Source: Novosphingobium sp. PhB57 (GTDB taxonomy: Bacteria > Pseudomonadota > Alphaproteobacteria > Sphingomonadales > Sphingomonadaceae). From it: a stretch of DNA of 64,000 nt. Under the pieces are notes generated by a model. It saw only the letters and a list, made by a program, of their open reading frames with translations, did not search any database and was not told the DNA's origin. Shown here piece by piece: positions 9,351 to 18,398 of the stretch. The position numbers and the translations under genes are program-made. The DNA lies in contig NZ_SMBO01000001.1 in the NCBI RefSeq assembly GCF_004342985.1, positions 806,001 to 870,000 of the forward strand, read 5' to 3'. Position 1 is the stretch's first letter. The number at the start of each line of letters is the position of its first letter.

Positions 9351-10766
9351 GTGGCTGATACCTACGACGTCATCGTCCTCGGTTCGGGCCCCGGCGGCTA
9401 TGTCGCGGCCATCCGCGCCGCCCAGCTGGGCCTGAAGACCGCCATCGTCGAGCGCGAGCTGCTCGGCGGCATCTGCCTCAACTGGGGCTGCATCCCGACC
9501 AAGGCGCTGCTGCGCTCGGCCGAGGTGTTCCACCAGATGCAGCATGCCAAGAACTACGGCTTGGCCGCGGACAACATCACCGCCGACCTCGCCGCCATCG
9601 TCAAGCGTTCGCGCGGCGTTGCAGCCCAGCTCAACGCCGGTGTCACGCACCTGATGAAGAAGAACAAGATCACCGTCCACATGGGTACCGGCAAGCTGGT
9701 GGCCAAGGGCAAGCTGGCGGTGACCGACAAGGACGGCAAGACCGCCGAAGTCTCCGCCAAGCACATCATCGTCGCCACCGGGGCGCGTGCCCGCGAACTG
9801 CCCTTCGCCAAGGCCGACGGCAAGCGTATCTGGACCTATCGCCACGCGATGACCCCGGCCGAGATGCCGACCAAGCTGCTGGTCATGGGTTCGGGCGCCA
9901 TCGGCATCGAATTCGCGAGCTTCTACAACGACATGGGCGTTGACGTCACCGTCGTCGAAATGCTCGACCGGATCGTGCCGGTAGAGGACAAGGACGTCTC
10001 CGCGTTCCTCGAAAAGGCCCTCACCAAGCAGGGCATGAAGATCCTGACCGGCGCCGGCGTCGAGGCGATCACCGCCAACGACAAGGGCGTGAAGGCCAAG
10101 ATCAAGGGCAAGGACGGTAAAGTCGCCGAACACGATTTCAGCCACGTCATCTCGGCCGTGGGCATCGTGCCCAACACCGAGGAAATCGGTCTGGAAGCGC
10201 TCGGCATCAAGGCCGACCGCGGCTTCATCCAGATCGACGACTATGGCCGCACCAATGCCGCCGGCATCTGGGCCATCGGCGACTGCACGCCCGGACCCTG
10301 GCTCGCCCACAAGGCCAGCCATGAAGGCGTGACCGCTGCCGAATCGATCGCCAAGGAACTCGGGAACAAGGACGTGCACCCGCACGGCCTCGACCGGAAC
10401 AACATCCCGGGTTGCACGTACTGCCACCCGCAGATCGCTTCGGTCGGCATGACCGAAGAGAAGGCCAAGGAAGCAGGCTACACCGTCAAGGCCGGCACGT
10501 TCCCGTTCATCGGCAACGGCAAGGCGATCGCGCTGGGCGAGCCGGAAGGTTTCGTGAAGACCGTGTTCGACGCCAAGACCGGCGAACTGCTCGGTGCCCA
10601 CATGATCGGCGCGGAAGTGACCGAGATGATCCAGGGCTATGTCGTCGGCAAGACGCTGGAGACCACCGAGGCGGAACTCATGCAGACCGTGTTCCCGCAT
10701 CCGACGATCTCGGAAGCGATGCACGAGTCGGTGCTGGCCGCTTACGGACGCGCCATCCACATCTGA
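9351..10766 (+). CDS. lpdA: Dihydrolipoyl dehydrogenase (E3)
   Basis: A 471-residue FAD flavoprotein that reoxidises dihydrolipoamide in 2-oxoacid dehydrogenase complexes, passing electrons to NAD. Motifs: FAD-binding GSGPGGYVAAIRAAQLG at the N-terminus, redox-active disulfide GGICLNWGCIPTKA, NAD-binding GSGAIGIEFASFYNDMG, second FAD motif IWAIGDCTPGPWLAHKA, and the C-terminal His-Glu dyad HPTISEAMHE. GTG start at 9351. Last gene of the pdhC operon and followed by a strong terminator. It may also serve other lipoyl complexes, since no second E3 is in this window. Confidence 0.96.
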   Translation: MADTYDVIVLGSGPGGYVAAIRAAQLGLKTAIVERELLGGICLNWGCIPTKALLRSAEVFHQMQHAKNYGLAADNITADLAAIVKRSRGVAAQLNAGVTHLMKKNKITVHMGTGKLVAKGKLAVTDKDGKTAEVSAKHIIVATGARARELPFAKADGKRIWTYRHAMTPAEMPTKLLVMGSGAIGIEFASFYNDMGVDVTVVEMLDRIVPVEDKDVSAFLEKALTKQGMKILTGAGVEAITANDKGVKAKIKGKDGKVAEHDFSHVISAVGIVPNTEEIGLEALGIKADRGFIQIDDYGRTNAAGIWAIGDCTPGPWLAHKASHEGVTAAESIAKELGNKDVHPHGLDRNNIPGCTYCHPQIASVGMTEEKAKEAGYTVKAGTFPFIGNGKAIALGEPEGFVKTVFDAKTGELLGAHMIGAEVTEMIQGYVVGKTLETTEAELMQTVFPHPTISEAMHESVLAAYGRAIHI

Positions 10767-10792
10767 GCCTTCGGCCCGGACGTAAAATTGAA

Positions 10793-10824
10793 AAGGGCGG
10801 GTCCTCGCGGGCCCGCCCTTTTTT
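10793..10824 (+). terminator. Rho-independent terminator after lpdA
   Basis: Stem AAGGGCGGG (10793-10801) pairs with CCCGCCCTT (10812-10820), extended inward by a T-G and two C-G pairs around a 4-base loop, then a run of six T (10819-10824). It starts 26 bases after the lpdA stop and closes the pdhC-thioesterase-lpdA operon. Confidence 0.9.
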
Positions 10825-10874
10825 GTGCGTGCTTCCAGTTCAAACGCAGGGAGATTCACACTTTCAAACCCATT

Positions 10875-10955
10875 TTCGTCATTGCGAGCGTAGCGAAGCA
10901 ATCCAGAGCGGCTTTGCGCGACTCTGGATTGCTTCGCTACGCTCGCAATGACGAA
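10875..10955. repeat. Perfect 34-bp inverted repeat of the GTCATTGCGAGC type
   Basis: Left arm 10875-10908 and right arm 10922-10955 are exact reverse complements over 34 bases with a 13-base loop. Each arm contains CGTCATTGCGAGC, then a direct GTAGCGAAG, then CAATCCAGAG. Sequences of this type are widely seen between genes in many bacterial phyla, which suggests a small non-autonomous mobile element or a REP-like hairpin. No flanking target duplication is evident. Confidence 0.85.
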
Positions 10956-10967
10956 GGGGAGGGGGCG

Positions 10968-10999
10968 CCACTTCTCTACGCCTCCACTTCTCTACGCCT
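10968..10999. repeat. Two tandem copies of a 16-base unit
   Basis: The unit CCACTTCTCTACGCCT occurs at 10968-10983 and again at 10984-10999, followed by a diverged partial third copy (CCACGTCTTTGCGTG). On the opposite strand this reads as a run of ACGCAAAGACG / GGAGGCGTAGAGAAG type, resembling short intergenic repeats seen in many genomes. It starts 13 bases past the 34-bp inverted repeat. Confidence 0.7.
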
Positions 11000-11112
11000 C
11001 CACGTCTTTGCGTGCTCTAAAGAAAAGCGCGGACGCCGCCTTCGCGGGCATCACGAGATTTCAATGCGAGCGGGAACTTGGCGATAAGCCGCAGCGAAAA
11101 GCTGCGCCTCCC

Positions 11113-11625
11113 TCAATCGTAAGACTTCGACAGCAGCACCAGCGTAGGATCGCCAAAAAACGGTTCCGGAAGGAAACCCTTGTCGCGTTCTACTTCGATC
11201 GCGGCGCTGTTCTCCCGGCTTTCGATGGCGATCACCCGCTTGCACCCGCGCTTCTCCGCCTGGTTGCCCAGGAAATCGAGCATGGCCCAGCCCACGCCTT
11301 TGCCCTTGTGATCGCCGCGGACCGAGATCGCCACTTCGCCGGTATCGCCTTGGTCGTCATAAGCCAGTACGCCCGAAGCCACGATCTGCCCCTGGTCGGA
11401 GAAGCCCAGCCACGATTCGGTCTGGTAGTGATCCGCCTTGACGATCGGCGCGATCTGCTGCGGGCTCACCCGGTCCGCGGCCGCGAAGAACCGGAAGCGG
11501 CGATCGTCTTCGGTCACCTGCTCGAAGAACTGTGCCAGTGCCTCGGCATCGCTTTCCCGCGCCGGGCGAACGTCGAGGGCGATCCCGGATCGGGTGGGCA
11601 GGGTGATGGCGTCATTGAGGGACAT
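11113..11625 (-). CDS. Stand-alone Pat-like GNAT N-acetyltransferase
   Basis: A 170-residue GNAT protein. The N-terminal part (VRPARESDAEALAQFFEQV, then DDRRFRFFAAADRVSPQQ) and the acetyl-CoA loop (RGDHKGKGVGWAML) read like the C-terminal acetyltransferase domain of Pat/PatZ lysine acetyltransferases, but the NDP-forming acyl-CoA synthetase-like part of those proteins is absent. It is transcribed divergently from acetyl-CoA synthetase, with 270 bases between the start codons. In other bacteria Pat or AcuA acetylates the conserved lysine of Acs and shuts it off. That role is inferred from position and domain resemblance only; a small-molecule substrate is equally possible. Confidence 0.78.
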   Translation of the reverse strand: MSLNDAITLPTRSGIALDVRPARESDAEALAQFFEQVTEDDRRFRFFAAADRVSPQQIAPIVKADHYQTESWLGFSDQGQIVASGVLAYDDQGDTGEVAISVRGDHKGKGVGWAMLDFLGNQAEKRGCKRVIAIESRENSAAIEVERDKGFLPEPFFGDPTLVLLSKSYD

Positions 11626-11895
11626 GGATCGAGAACTCCGGCTGTATCGGGGCTGGTTCGTGTCGGATTTCTAAGCCTTTCTAGCACGCACGGCCTTGAT
11701 CGAGATCATCGCGCCGCCCGGTAGACGCGCGAAGGCTAACACAGCGTGCCGCTTATGTCCCGCTGCCGAGACAAGTCGCCGGAAGACAGTGGCGCTCCGG
11801 CGAACATCGGTTAATGTGGCGGGGAAACGGCGGCTTCCAGGCCCGCCGGGAACGAAATCTGCCGGAGAGGATACCGGCAAGAGGAGAAGGACATC

Positions 11896-13845
11896 ATGGC
11901 CGAGGCCATCTATCCCGTGCCCACCGAGTGGGCCAAGAACGCCCTGATCGACGAGGCGCGCTACCAGGACATGTACGCCCGTTCGCTGGAAGATCCCGAA
12001 GGTTTCTGGCGGGAGGAAGCACGGCGGATCGACTGGATCAAGCCGTTCAGCGTGGTCAAGCAGACCAGCTTCCACGAGGCGGACTTCGGCATCTCGTGGT
12101 TCACTGACGGTACGCTCAATCTCTCCGCGAACTGCCTCGACCGTCACCTTGCCGAGCGCGGCGACGCCGTGGCTATCCTCTGGGAACCGGACGATCCGAA
12201 GAACCCGGAACGCCGCATCACCTACCGTGAACTTCACGGGTCTGTCTGCCGCTTCGCCAACCTGCTGAAGGCCCGCGGAGTCGAGCGCGGAGACCGCGTG
12301 ACCATCTACCTGCCGATGGTGCCCGAAGCCGCGGTCGCCATGCTGGCCTGTGCGCGGATCGGCGCGATCCATTCCATCGTCTTCGCCGGCTTCTCGCCCG
12401 ACGCGCTGGGCGGCCGTATCCAGGACTGCGACAGCCGCATCGTCCTCACATCCGACGAGGGGCTGCGCGGCGGCAAGAAGATCGCACTCAAGGCCAATGT
12501 CGACGAGGCGCTAAAGGCCTGCCCGGGCGTGGAGACGGTCATTGTCCTCAGCCACACCGGCGCCGACGTGCCGATGGTCGAGGGACGCGACATCGACTGG
12601 GCCTCGGCCGTGGCGGAGCAGTCGGCCGATTGCCCCCCCGAGGAGATGAATGCCGAGGATCCGCTGTTCATCCTCTACACGTCCGGTTCCACCGGCAAGC
12701 CCAAGGGCGTGCTGCACACGACCGGTGGCTATTCGGTCTGGGCTTCGATGACGCACGAATACGTCTTCGACTATCGACCCGGCCAGATCTACTGGTGCGC
12801 GGCGGACATCGGCTGGGTCACCGGCCACTCCTACGTCGTCTACGGGCCGCTGATGAACGGCGCGACCACGGTGATGTTCGAAGGCGTGCCCAATTTTCCC
12901 GATCCGAGCCGCTTCTGGCAGGTGGTCGACAAGTTCCAGGTCGAGATCTTCTACGGCGCGCCCACCGCACTGCGGGCTCTGATGCGCGAGGGTGACGACT
13001 GGGTGAAGCAAACCTCGCGCCAGAGCCTGAGACTGCTCGGCTCCGTCGGCGAACCGATCAATCCCGAGGCCTGGTCCTGGTATCACGACGTCGTGGGTGA
13101 GGGGCGCTGCCCCATCGTCGACACCTGGTGGCAGACGGAAACCGGCGGCGCCATGATCACCCCGCTGCCGGGCGCAACCGCGCTCAAGCCGGGTTCGGCC
13201 AGCAAGCCGCTGTTCGGGGTGAAGCCGGTCCTGCTCGACAACGAGGGCGGCGTTCTGGAAGGGGCGGCTGATGGCTGCCTCGTCATCGCCGATAGCTGGC
13301 CCGGCCAGATGCGCACCGTCTGGGGCGATCATGAACGCTTCTTCCAGACCTATTTCTCTACGTTCCCCGGCACTTATTTTACCGGCGACGGCTGCCGCCG
13401 GGACGAGGACGGCTACTACTGGATCACCGGCCGGATCGACGACGTCATCAACGTATCGGGGCACCGCATGGGCACGGCGGAAGTCGAATCCGCGCTCGTC
13501 GCCCATCCGGCCGTGGCCGAAGCCGCGGTCGTCGGCATGCCCCACGAGATCAAGGGGCAGGGCATCTACGCGTTCGTCACGTGCAATGCCGAAATCGAGC
13601 CTGACGAGGATCTCCGCCGCGAACTGATCAAATGGGTTCGCCACGAGATCGGTCCGATCGCCACGCCCGACGTGATCCAGTTCGCGCCCGGATTGCCCAA
13701 GACCCGTTCCGGCAAGATCATGCGCCGTATCCTGCGCAAGATCGGCGAGAACGATTTCTCGAACCTGGGCGATACCTCGACCCTGGCGGATCCCTCCGTC
13801 GTCGACAATCTGATCGCCAACCGCCCGCAACCCGCGACGGCCTGA
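11896..13845 (+). CDS. acsA: Acetyl-CoA synthetase
   Basis: A 649-residue AMP-forming ligase that converts acetate, ATP and CoA to acetyl-CoA. Characteristic pieces: the Acs N-terminus ([16 protein letters not shown]), the phosphate loop [12 protein letters not shown], the acetate-pocket region [11 protein letters not shown], and the C-terminal hinge/catalytic lysine motif [12 protein letters not shown], whose lysine is the known target of Pat-type acetylation. Ribosome site AGGAGAAGG is 6 bases before ATG 11896. Length and all signature segments fit Acs rather than propionyl- or medium-chain ligases. The Pat-like GNAT gene is divergent from it. Confidence 0.95.
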   Translation: MAEAIYPVPTEWAKNALIDEARYQDMYARSLEDPEGFWREEARRIDWIKPFSVVKQTSFHEADFGISWFTDGTLNLSANCLDRHLAERGDAVAILWEPDDPKNPERRITYRELHGSVCRFANLLKARGVERGDRVTIYLPMVPEAAVAMLACARIGAIHSIVFAGFSPDALGGRIQDCDSRIVLTSDEGLRGGKKIALKANVDEALKACPGVETVIVLSHTGADVPMVEGRDIDWASAVAEQSADCPPEEMNAEDPLFILYTSGSTGKPKGVLHTTGGYSVWASMTHEYVFDYRPGQIYWCAADIGWVTGHSYVVYGPLMNGATTVMFEGVPNFPDPSRFWQVVDKFQVEIFYGAPTALRALMREGDDWVKQTSRQSLRLLGSVGEPINPEAWSWYHDVVGEGRCPIVDTWWQTETGGAMITPLPGATALKPGSASKPLFGVKPVLLDNEGGVLEGAADGCLVIADSWPGQMRTVWGDHERFFQTYFSTFPGTYFTGDGCRRDEDGYYWITGRIDDVINVSGHRMGTAEVESALVAHPAVAEAAVVGMPHEIKGQGIYAFVTCNAEIEPDEDLRRELIKWVRHEIGPIATPDVIQFAPGLPKTRSGKIMRRILRKIGENDFSNLGDTSTLADPSVVDNLIANRPQPATA

Positions 13846-13864
13846 CGGGCAAGTGCTGCTCCTA

Positions 13865-13902
13865 GGCGCTGTCAGGACCCAACATGCGGCCCTGACAGCG
13901 CC
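13865..13902 (+). terminator. Hairpin downstream of acsA
   Basis: Perfect 12-bp inverted repeat GGCGCTGTCAGG (13865-13876) / CCTGACAGCGCC (13891-13902) with a 14-base loop, 19 bases past the acsA stop. No T-run follows, so termination efficiency is doubtful; it may instead protect the 3' end of the transcript. Confidence 0.5.
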
Positions 13903-14016
13903 GGCAACTGGTCAATCGGCAAGCAAGCGGGGAAATCCTGGCCGCGTCGAAGCGGCACGCAGCATTTGTGTCATGGAAGGTACGTAAGGTTTCCCTCACG
14001 TAACTGAGGCGAATCC

Positions 14017-15636
14017 ATGAACGCGACCCTAGCGGCAACCCCGGCCAGTACCCGACCCGATCTCGAGAAAGGACTGGGCGCCGCAGGAAAGATCGGCTTC
14101 GGTGCCGCCATCATCGCCGCCATCGGCTATGTCGCCTACAGCGTCTACACGGATGCGGCGGCCGTCGGCGTGGAGCCGACCACTTATCTGCCGTTCGTGT
14201 TGCTGTTCATCGCCCTGCTGATCGCCCTCGGCTTCGAGTTCGTGAACGGCTTCCACGATACCGCCAATGCGGTGGCCACGGTGATCTACACCAATGCCAT
14301 GCCCGCCAATGTCGCGGTGGTATGGTCGGGCTTCTTCAACTTCCTGGGTGTGCTCGTTTCGACGGGCGCCGTGGCCTTCGGCATCGTATCGCTGCTGCCG
14401 GTCGAACTGATCCTGCAAGTGGGCTCCAGCGCGGGTTTCGCCATGGTCTTCGCGCTGCTGCTGGCGGCGATCCTGTGGAACCTCGCGACCTGGTGGCTCG
14501 GCATTCCCTCTTCCAGTTCGCACACGCTGATCGGCTCGATCATCGGTGTCGGTGTGGCCAATGCCATGATGCACGGCAAGAGCGGAACGGCCGGCGTGGA
14601 CTGGAGCAAGGCGGCCGAAATCGGCCAGGCGCTGCTGTTCTCGCCGCTGATCGGCTTCGGCGTGGCAGCCCTGCTGTTCCTCGCCATGCGCGTGCTCATC
14701 CGCAAGCGCGAACTCTATGAAGAACCCAAGGACGGCCTGCCGCCGCCGCTCTGGATCCGGGCATTGCTGATCTTCACCTGCACGGGCGTCAGCTTCGCGC
14801 ATGGCTCGAACGACGGCCAGAAGGGCATGGGCCTGATCATGCTGATCCTGATCGGGACGGTTCCCACTGCCTATGCCCTGAACCGCGCGGTGCCGGAACG
14901 CTACATGGCGGAGTTCCACTCCCAGTCGATCGCCGCCGAAACCGCCCTGGTCGGCAGCAGCACCGGCAGCGTCGAGGCGCAGGGCGTCAATCCGGCCGAG
15001 GCGCGCCGTCAGGTGACAACTTATATCGCCGAAAAGACGTTCACGCCGGCCACGCTTCCCGCACTTTCGGTCCTGGTCCACGACGTGGATGCGCAAGTCG
15101 GCCAGTACGGCTCGCTCGCCAAGGTTCCGGCGGCCGCGGTCAGCAACATCCGCAATGACATGTATCTCGCTTCCGAAGCCATCAAGGGGCTGGGCAAGCA
15201 GAAGCCCGAGGCGCTTTCGGAAGGCGCGCAGAAGACGCTCGCCACCTACAAGACCTCGCTGGACGCGGGCACCCGCTTCATCCCGACCTGGGTGAAGATT
15301 GCCGTCGCCTTTGCGCTGGGCCTGGGAACGATGGTGGGCTGGCGCCGCATCGTCGTCACCGTGGGCGAGAAGATCGGCAAGACGCACCTGACTTACGCGC
15401 AGGGCGCGGCCGCCGAACTGGTCGCCATGGGCACCATTCTCGGCGCGGACCACCTCGGCCTGCCGGTCTCCACCACGCACGTCCTGTCATCGGGCGTCGC
15501 GGGCACGATGGCGGCGAACCGCTCGGGCTTGCAGATGAGCACGATCCGCAACCTGCTCATGGCCTGGGTTCTCACGCTTCCGGTCTCGATCGTGATGGCC
15601 GGCGTTCTCTACATGATCTTTGCGCAGATATTCTGA
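14017..15636 (+). CDS. pit: Pit-family low-affinity inorganic phosphate transporter
   Basis: A 539-residue integral membrane protein of the PiT family (metal-phosphate/proton symport). Both duplicated family signatures are visible: GFEFVNGFHDTANAVATVIYT in the N-terminal half (the exact family block, about residues 74-92) and FAHGSNDGQKGMGLIML in the second half. The conserved SSSHTLIGSI and STTHVLSSG motifs follow each repeat. A hydrophilic insert of about 150 residues (about 290-430) separates the halves, typical of the longer proteobacterial form. The ZntB/CorA gene starts 33 bases downstream on the same strand. No clear Pho box was found in the 171-base upstream gap. Confidence 0.93.
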   Translation: MNATLAATPASTRPDLEKGLGAAGKIGFGAAIIAAIGYVAYSVYTDAAAVGVEPTTYLPFVLLFIALLIALGFEFVNGFHDTANAVATVIYTNAMPANVAVVWSGFFNFLGVLVSTGAVAFGIVSLLPVELILQVGSSAGFAMVFALLLAAILWNLATWWLGIPSSSSHTLIGSIIGVGVANAMMHGKSGTAGVDWSKAAEIGQALLFSPLIGFGVAALLFLAMRVLIRKRELYEEPKDGLPPPLWIRALLIFTCTGVSFAHGSNDGQKGMGLIMLILIGTVPTAYALNRAVPERYMAEFHSQSIAAETALVGSSTGSVEAQGVNPAEARRQVTTYIAEKTFTPATLPALSVLVHDVDAQVGQYGSLAKVPAAAVSNIRNDMYLASEAIKGLGKQKPEALSEGAQKTLATYKTSLDAGTRFIPTWVKIAVAFALGLGTMVGWRRIVVTVGEKIGKTHLTYAQGAAAELVAMGTILGADHLGLPVSTTHVLSSGVAGTMAANRSGLQMSTIRNLLMAWVLTLPVSIVMAGVLYMIFAQIF

Positions 15637-15669
15637 TAGTCTTCCGATCCGTAAAGACGGAGAGACTGC

Positions 15670-16680
15670 ATGGCGAAAGAGGCGCCGGGACTGATCCCGG
15701 TGGAACCGGCGCATGGTGGCATGGGGCCCGGCCTGATCTGCGGCATGGATGCCACCCCCGACGGCGCTTTTGCCATTACCGACTGCGAGGTCCCGCCGGA
15801 GGGGCGGTTTCGCTGGCTTCACCTCAATCTCGCGCATCAGCGCACGCGGCGTTGGATCGAGCAGTTCGACACCCTGGCGCCGGCCGCCCGCGAGCTGCTC
15901 CTTTCCGCTGACACGCACCAGCGCGCCCTGGTCGAGGGCGAAACCGTGGCCTGCGTACTGCATGATTTCGAGCGGGACTTCGACGTGGCAGACACGGCGC
16001 GCGTCGGCGGGCTGCGCATGGCGCTGATGCCCGGGCTGATGATTACGGCCCGGCTCCATCCAATCCGCTCGGCAGACATCGTGCGCAATCGCCTGTCGCG
16101 CTGGATGGGGGACTTCGGAGAATCCCAGGCGCTTGAAATGCTGGTGGGCGCCATCAGCGAGAACATCGCCGACATCTGCCGCGCGCTCAGCGCCGAAGTG
16201 CAGCATGTCGAGGATATGTTTCTCGACGCCCGCGATCCGCCCAAGGCGCGCGACCTCATCGGCATCCGCCGCCGCCTGGCACAGATCCAGCGGATCATCT
16301 CGGGCATGCGCGGCGTGTTCCAGCGTCTCGAAAAGGACGAAGACCTTCCCGAGGTGCTGCTACCGACCGTCGAGAAGATCGCCCAGCGCATCCAGTCGCT
16401 CGACGGGGATGTGCTCGGCGTCCAGTCGCAGCTTCGCCTGCTGCGCGAGGAACTCGACATCCAGGAATCGCAGCGGACCAACCAGAATCTTTATATTCTC
16501 TCGATCATCACCGCGCTGATGCTTCCGGCGACGCTCGTGACCGGGATCTTCGGCATGAACACCGGCGGCCTTCCTTTCGCGAACGGCCCTTATGGCACCA
16601 TCCACGCCACGCTCATCGCCGGCGGAGCGGCCATCGCCACTTATCTGCTGCTGCGCTGGATGGGTTTCATGCGCCGCTGA
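15670..16680 (+). CDS. CorA-superfamily divalent cation transporter (ZntB-like)
   Basis: A 336-residue CorA/ZntB channel subunit. A soluble N-terminal funnel domain (to about residue 270) with long charged helices (KIAQRIQSLDGDVLGVQSQL) is followed by two transmembrane helices. The pore-mouth signature is GMNTGGLPF, closer to ZntB (GMNxGGxP) than to the classical CorA GMNFE/GMNFxxMPE form, so zinc transport is more likely than magnesium. The protein should form a pentamer in the inner membrane. It follows pit by 33 bases and may be in the same transcript. Confidence 0.88.
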   Translation: MAKEAPGLIPVEPAHGGMGPGLICGMDATPDGAFAITDCEVPPEGRFRWLHLNLAHQRTRRWIEQFDTLAPAARELLLSADTHQRALVEGETVACVLHDFERDFDVADTARVGGLRMALMPGLMITARLHPIRSADIVRNRLSRWMGDFGESQALEMLVGAISENIADICRALSAEVQHVEDMFLDARDPPKARDLIGIRRRLAQIQRIISGMRGVFQRLEKDEDLPEVLLPTVEKIAQRIQSLDGDVLGVQSQLRLLREELDIQESQRTNQNLYILSIITALMLPATLVTGIFGMNTGGLPFANGPYGTIHATLIAGGAAIATYLLLRWMGFMRR

Positions 16681-16812
16681 GCAGGGCGCCCCCGCCTTGC
16701 TTGCCAGGCTTTCCCTTGCGCGAAATTTCATCGTGGCGCCCGTCGCAAACCCTGTTGTGCGAACCGCGGGCCGTGATAGCCTGTCTCGAAATTGCAAGAA
16801 AGGGAGAGCTGG

Positions 16813-17091
16813 ATGCCGCTGATCGAACGAGCCGCACAAGCGCTGGCCAAGGCGCAGCATGACGGTGACGAATTCCACCGTCTCACGCCGGATGCACAGG
16901 AACAATTGAGAGAGAACGTCCGCACCGTCATTCGGGCGCTTCGCGTCCCCACCCCCGTGATGTGCGAGGCGGGCCACAAGCTGCTGGAACACGAGCGCGG
17001 GCACTCGGTAGGGAACAGCGACGCGCATGACGCGTGGCAGGTCATGATCGATGCCGCTATCGGCAGCATGAAACCCGCCGGAAACGGCTAG
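16813..17091 (+). CDS. Small conserved-looking protein of unknown function
   Basis: A 92-residue soluble protein, not assigned to a family. Start ATG 16813 has the ribosome site AAGGGAGAG 6-8 bases upstream; a TTG at 16792 would add seven residues. The sequence is helical and charged (LTPDAQEQLRENVRTVIRAL) with one Cys and a His-rich patch (HERGHSVGNSDAHDAW) that could bind a metal, though this is only a guess. Codon use matches its neighbours. It lies between the ZntB-like gene and an AI-2E-type permease on the same strand. Confidence 0.6.
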   Translation: MPLIERAAQALAKAQHDGDEFHRLTPDAQEQLRENVRTVIRALRVPTPVMCEAGHKLLEHERGHSVGNSDAHDAWQVMIDAAIGSMKPAGNG

Positions 17092-17242
17092 GCCTCGCGC
17101 CAGGCCGCCGATGGCCGATATCGGAAGGGCCGGGTCGTATCTGGCCTGACTGTCCAGATCGGCCGGGCAGGCCTCACGGTTCGGCTGTCGCTGCACCGGG
17201 AGAGATAATGGTCCGCGGTGCCTGCGAGGATAGAGCGATGTC

Positions 17243-18337
17243 ATGAGCGAGGCACTATCCGAAGATCCGCCTGCTCATGACGCGCCCGCTTCCATGACAG
17301 AACCTGCCGGCGTCAGGACGCGGCAGCTTTGCCTGACGGCCCTGATCGCCGTGCTGGCGATCTGGATGGCGCGTGAATTCCTGACGCCTCTTGCCTGGGC
17401 CGCCGTTATCGCCATGGCCGAATGGCCACTTTACCGGCGCGCGCTTCAGCGGTTCCCGAATCACCCTGGGTGGCTTGCGACAGGCTTTGCGGTGGTAACC
17501 GCACTGGTCGTCATAGGGCCGCTTTCGCTGGCTGCGGTCACGCTGATGCAGGAAAGCCAAGCGGCGATGCACTGGCTCCAAGAGGTCCAGCAAACCGGCA
17601 TTCCGATGCCGGCGTGGCTGCCATCGTTGCCGTTGATCGGAAACCGTGCCGCGCTCTACTGGCAGCAGCATATCGGCAATCCCCAGGCTGCAAACGCCTT
17701 GCTCGGCTCTTTCAGCGCAAGCTCGATCCTCACCTGGACGCGGTCGATCGGCAGCGAAGTGGCCCGGGAATCCGCGTTGTTCCTGGTCACCTTGTTCGCC
17801 CTGGTCTCCCTGCTTTCCCGCGGCATGCTGATCGGCCGGCAGGCCCGCGAGGTGTCGATACGGATGTTCGGCGTTTTCGGGGGCGACTTCCTGGAGCGGA
17901 TGGTCGGAGCCGTTCGGGCGACCGTCAACGGCACGGTCCTCGTCTCGGTGCTGGAAGGCGGCATCCTGGGGATCGCCTACGCCGTGGCCGGCGTGCCGCA
18001 GCCGCTGCTGTTCGGGACTTTCACGATTGCGCTGGCCCTGGTGCCTTTCGGCGCCTGGGCCGCTTTTGGTCTGGCCAGTCTCATATTGATCGGCACCAGC
18101 CATGTTCTGGCCGGGTGCCTGCTGTTCGGCTTCGGCGTTACGGTGATGACCGTTGGCGACAACGTCGTGCAACCGGCCGTGATCGGCAGCGCGGTAAAAC
18201 TGCCATTCCTGCTCGCCATGATCGGCGCTTTCGGTGGACTGGCCGAACTTGGGCTGGTCGGGCTCTTCATCGGCCCCGTCATCATGGCCGCGCTGCTGCT
18301 CGTCTGGCGGCAGTGGGTCGAGCCGCGACCGGGCTAG
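17243..18337 (+). CDS. AI-2E/PerM family membrane permease
   Basis: A 364-residue inner-membrane protein of the AI-2E transporter (PerM/YdiK-like) family with about eight transmembrane segments. Typical features: N-terminal paired helices with the FLTPLAWAAVIAMAEWPLYRR block, a soluble central part (QEVQQTGIPMPAWLPSLPL) and the C-terminal block GDNVVQPAVIGSAVKLPFL that defines the family. Despite the family name most members have no proven role in autoinducer transport; some act as Na+/H+ antiporters. No regulatory gene nearby points to a substrate. Confidence 0.87.
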   Translation: MSEALSEDPPAHDAPASMTEPAGVRTRQLCLTALIAVLAIWMAREFLTPLAWAAVIAMAEWPLYRRALQRFPNHPGWLATGFAVVTALVVIGPLSLAAVTLMQESQAAMHWLQEVQQTGIPMPAWLPSLPLIGNRAALYWQQHIGNPQAANALLGSFSASSILTWTRSIGSEVARESALFLVTLFALVSLLSRGMLIGRQAREVSIRMFGVFGGDFLERMVGAVRATVNGTVLVSVLEGGILGIAYAVAGVPQPLLFGTFTIALALVPFGAWAAFGLASLILIGTSHVLAGCLLFGFGVTVMTVGDNVVQPAVIGSAVKLPFLLAMIGAFGGLAELGLVGLFIGPVIMAALLLVWRQWVEPRPG

Positions 18338-18346
18338 GCGCCGCTG

Positions 18347-18398
18347 AAGGCCGCCCTGCGCCGCCGGCGAAGCTAGACCGGAGGCGCAGGGCGGCCTT
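18347..18398. terminator. Bidirectional hairpin between convergent genes
   Basis: Perfect 16-bp stem AAGGCCGCCCTGCGCC (18347-18362) / GGCGCAGGGCGGCCTT (18383-18398) with a 20-base loop, directly between the AI-2E permease stop and the convergent sulfotransferase stop (18399). It lacks long T-runs but the stem is very stable and would serve both strands. Confidence 0.7.

Larger units (their letters stand above)
10825..11112. other. Gene-free spacer carrying repeat sequences
   Basis: The whole space between lpdA and the GNAT gene is 346 bases. After the terminator I find no credible coding frame. It holds the perfect 34-bp inverted repeat at 10875-10955 and the 16-base tandem repeat at 10968-10999, then about 110 bases with nothing recognisable. 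It looks like a site where small repeat elements have accumulated. Confidence 0.6.

Noticed and set aside
13960..14016. Pho box upstream of the phosphate transporter
   Set aside because: Only a single TGTCAT half-site is present; the second half at the proper 11-base spacing is missing.
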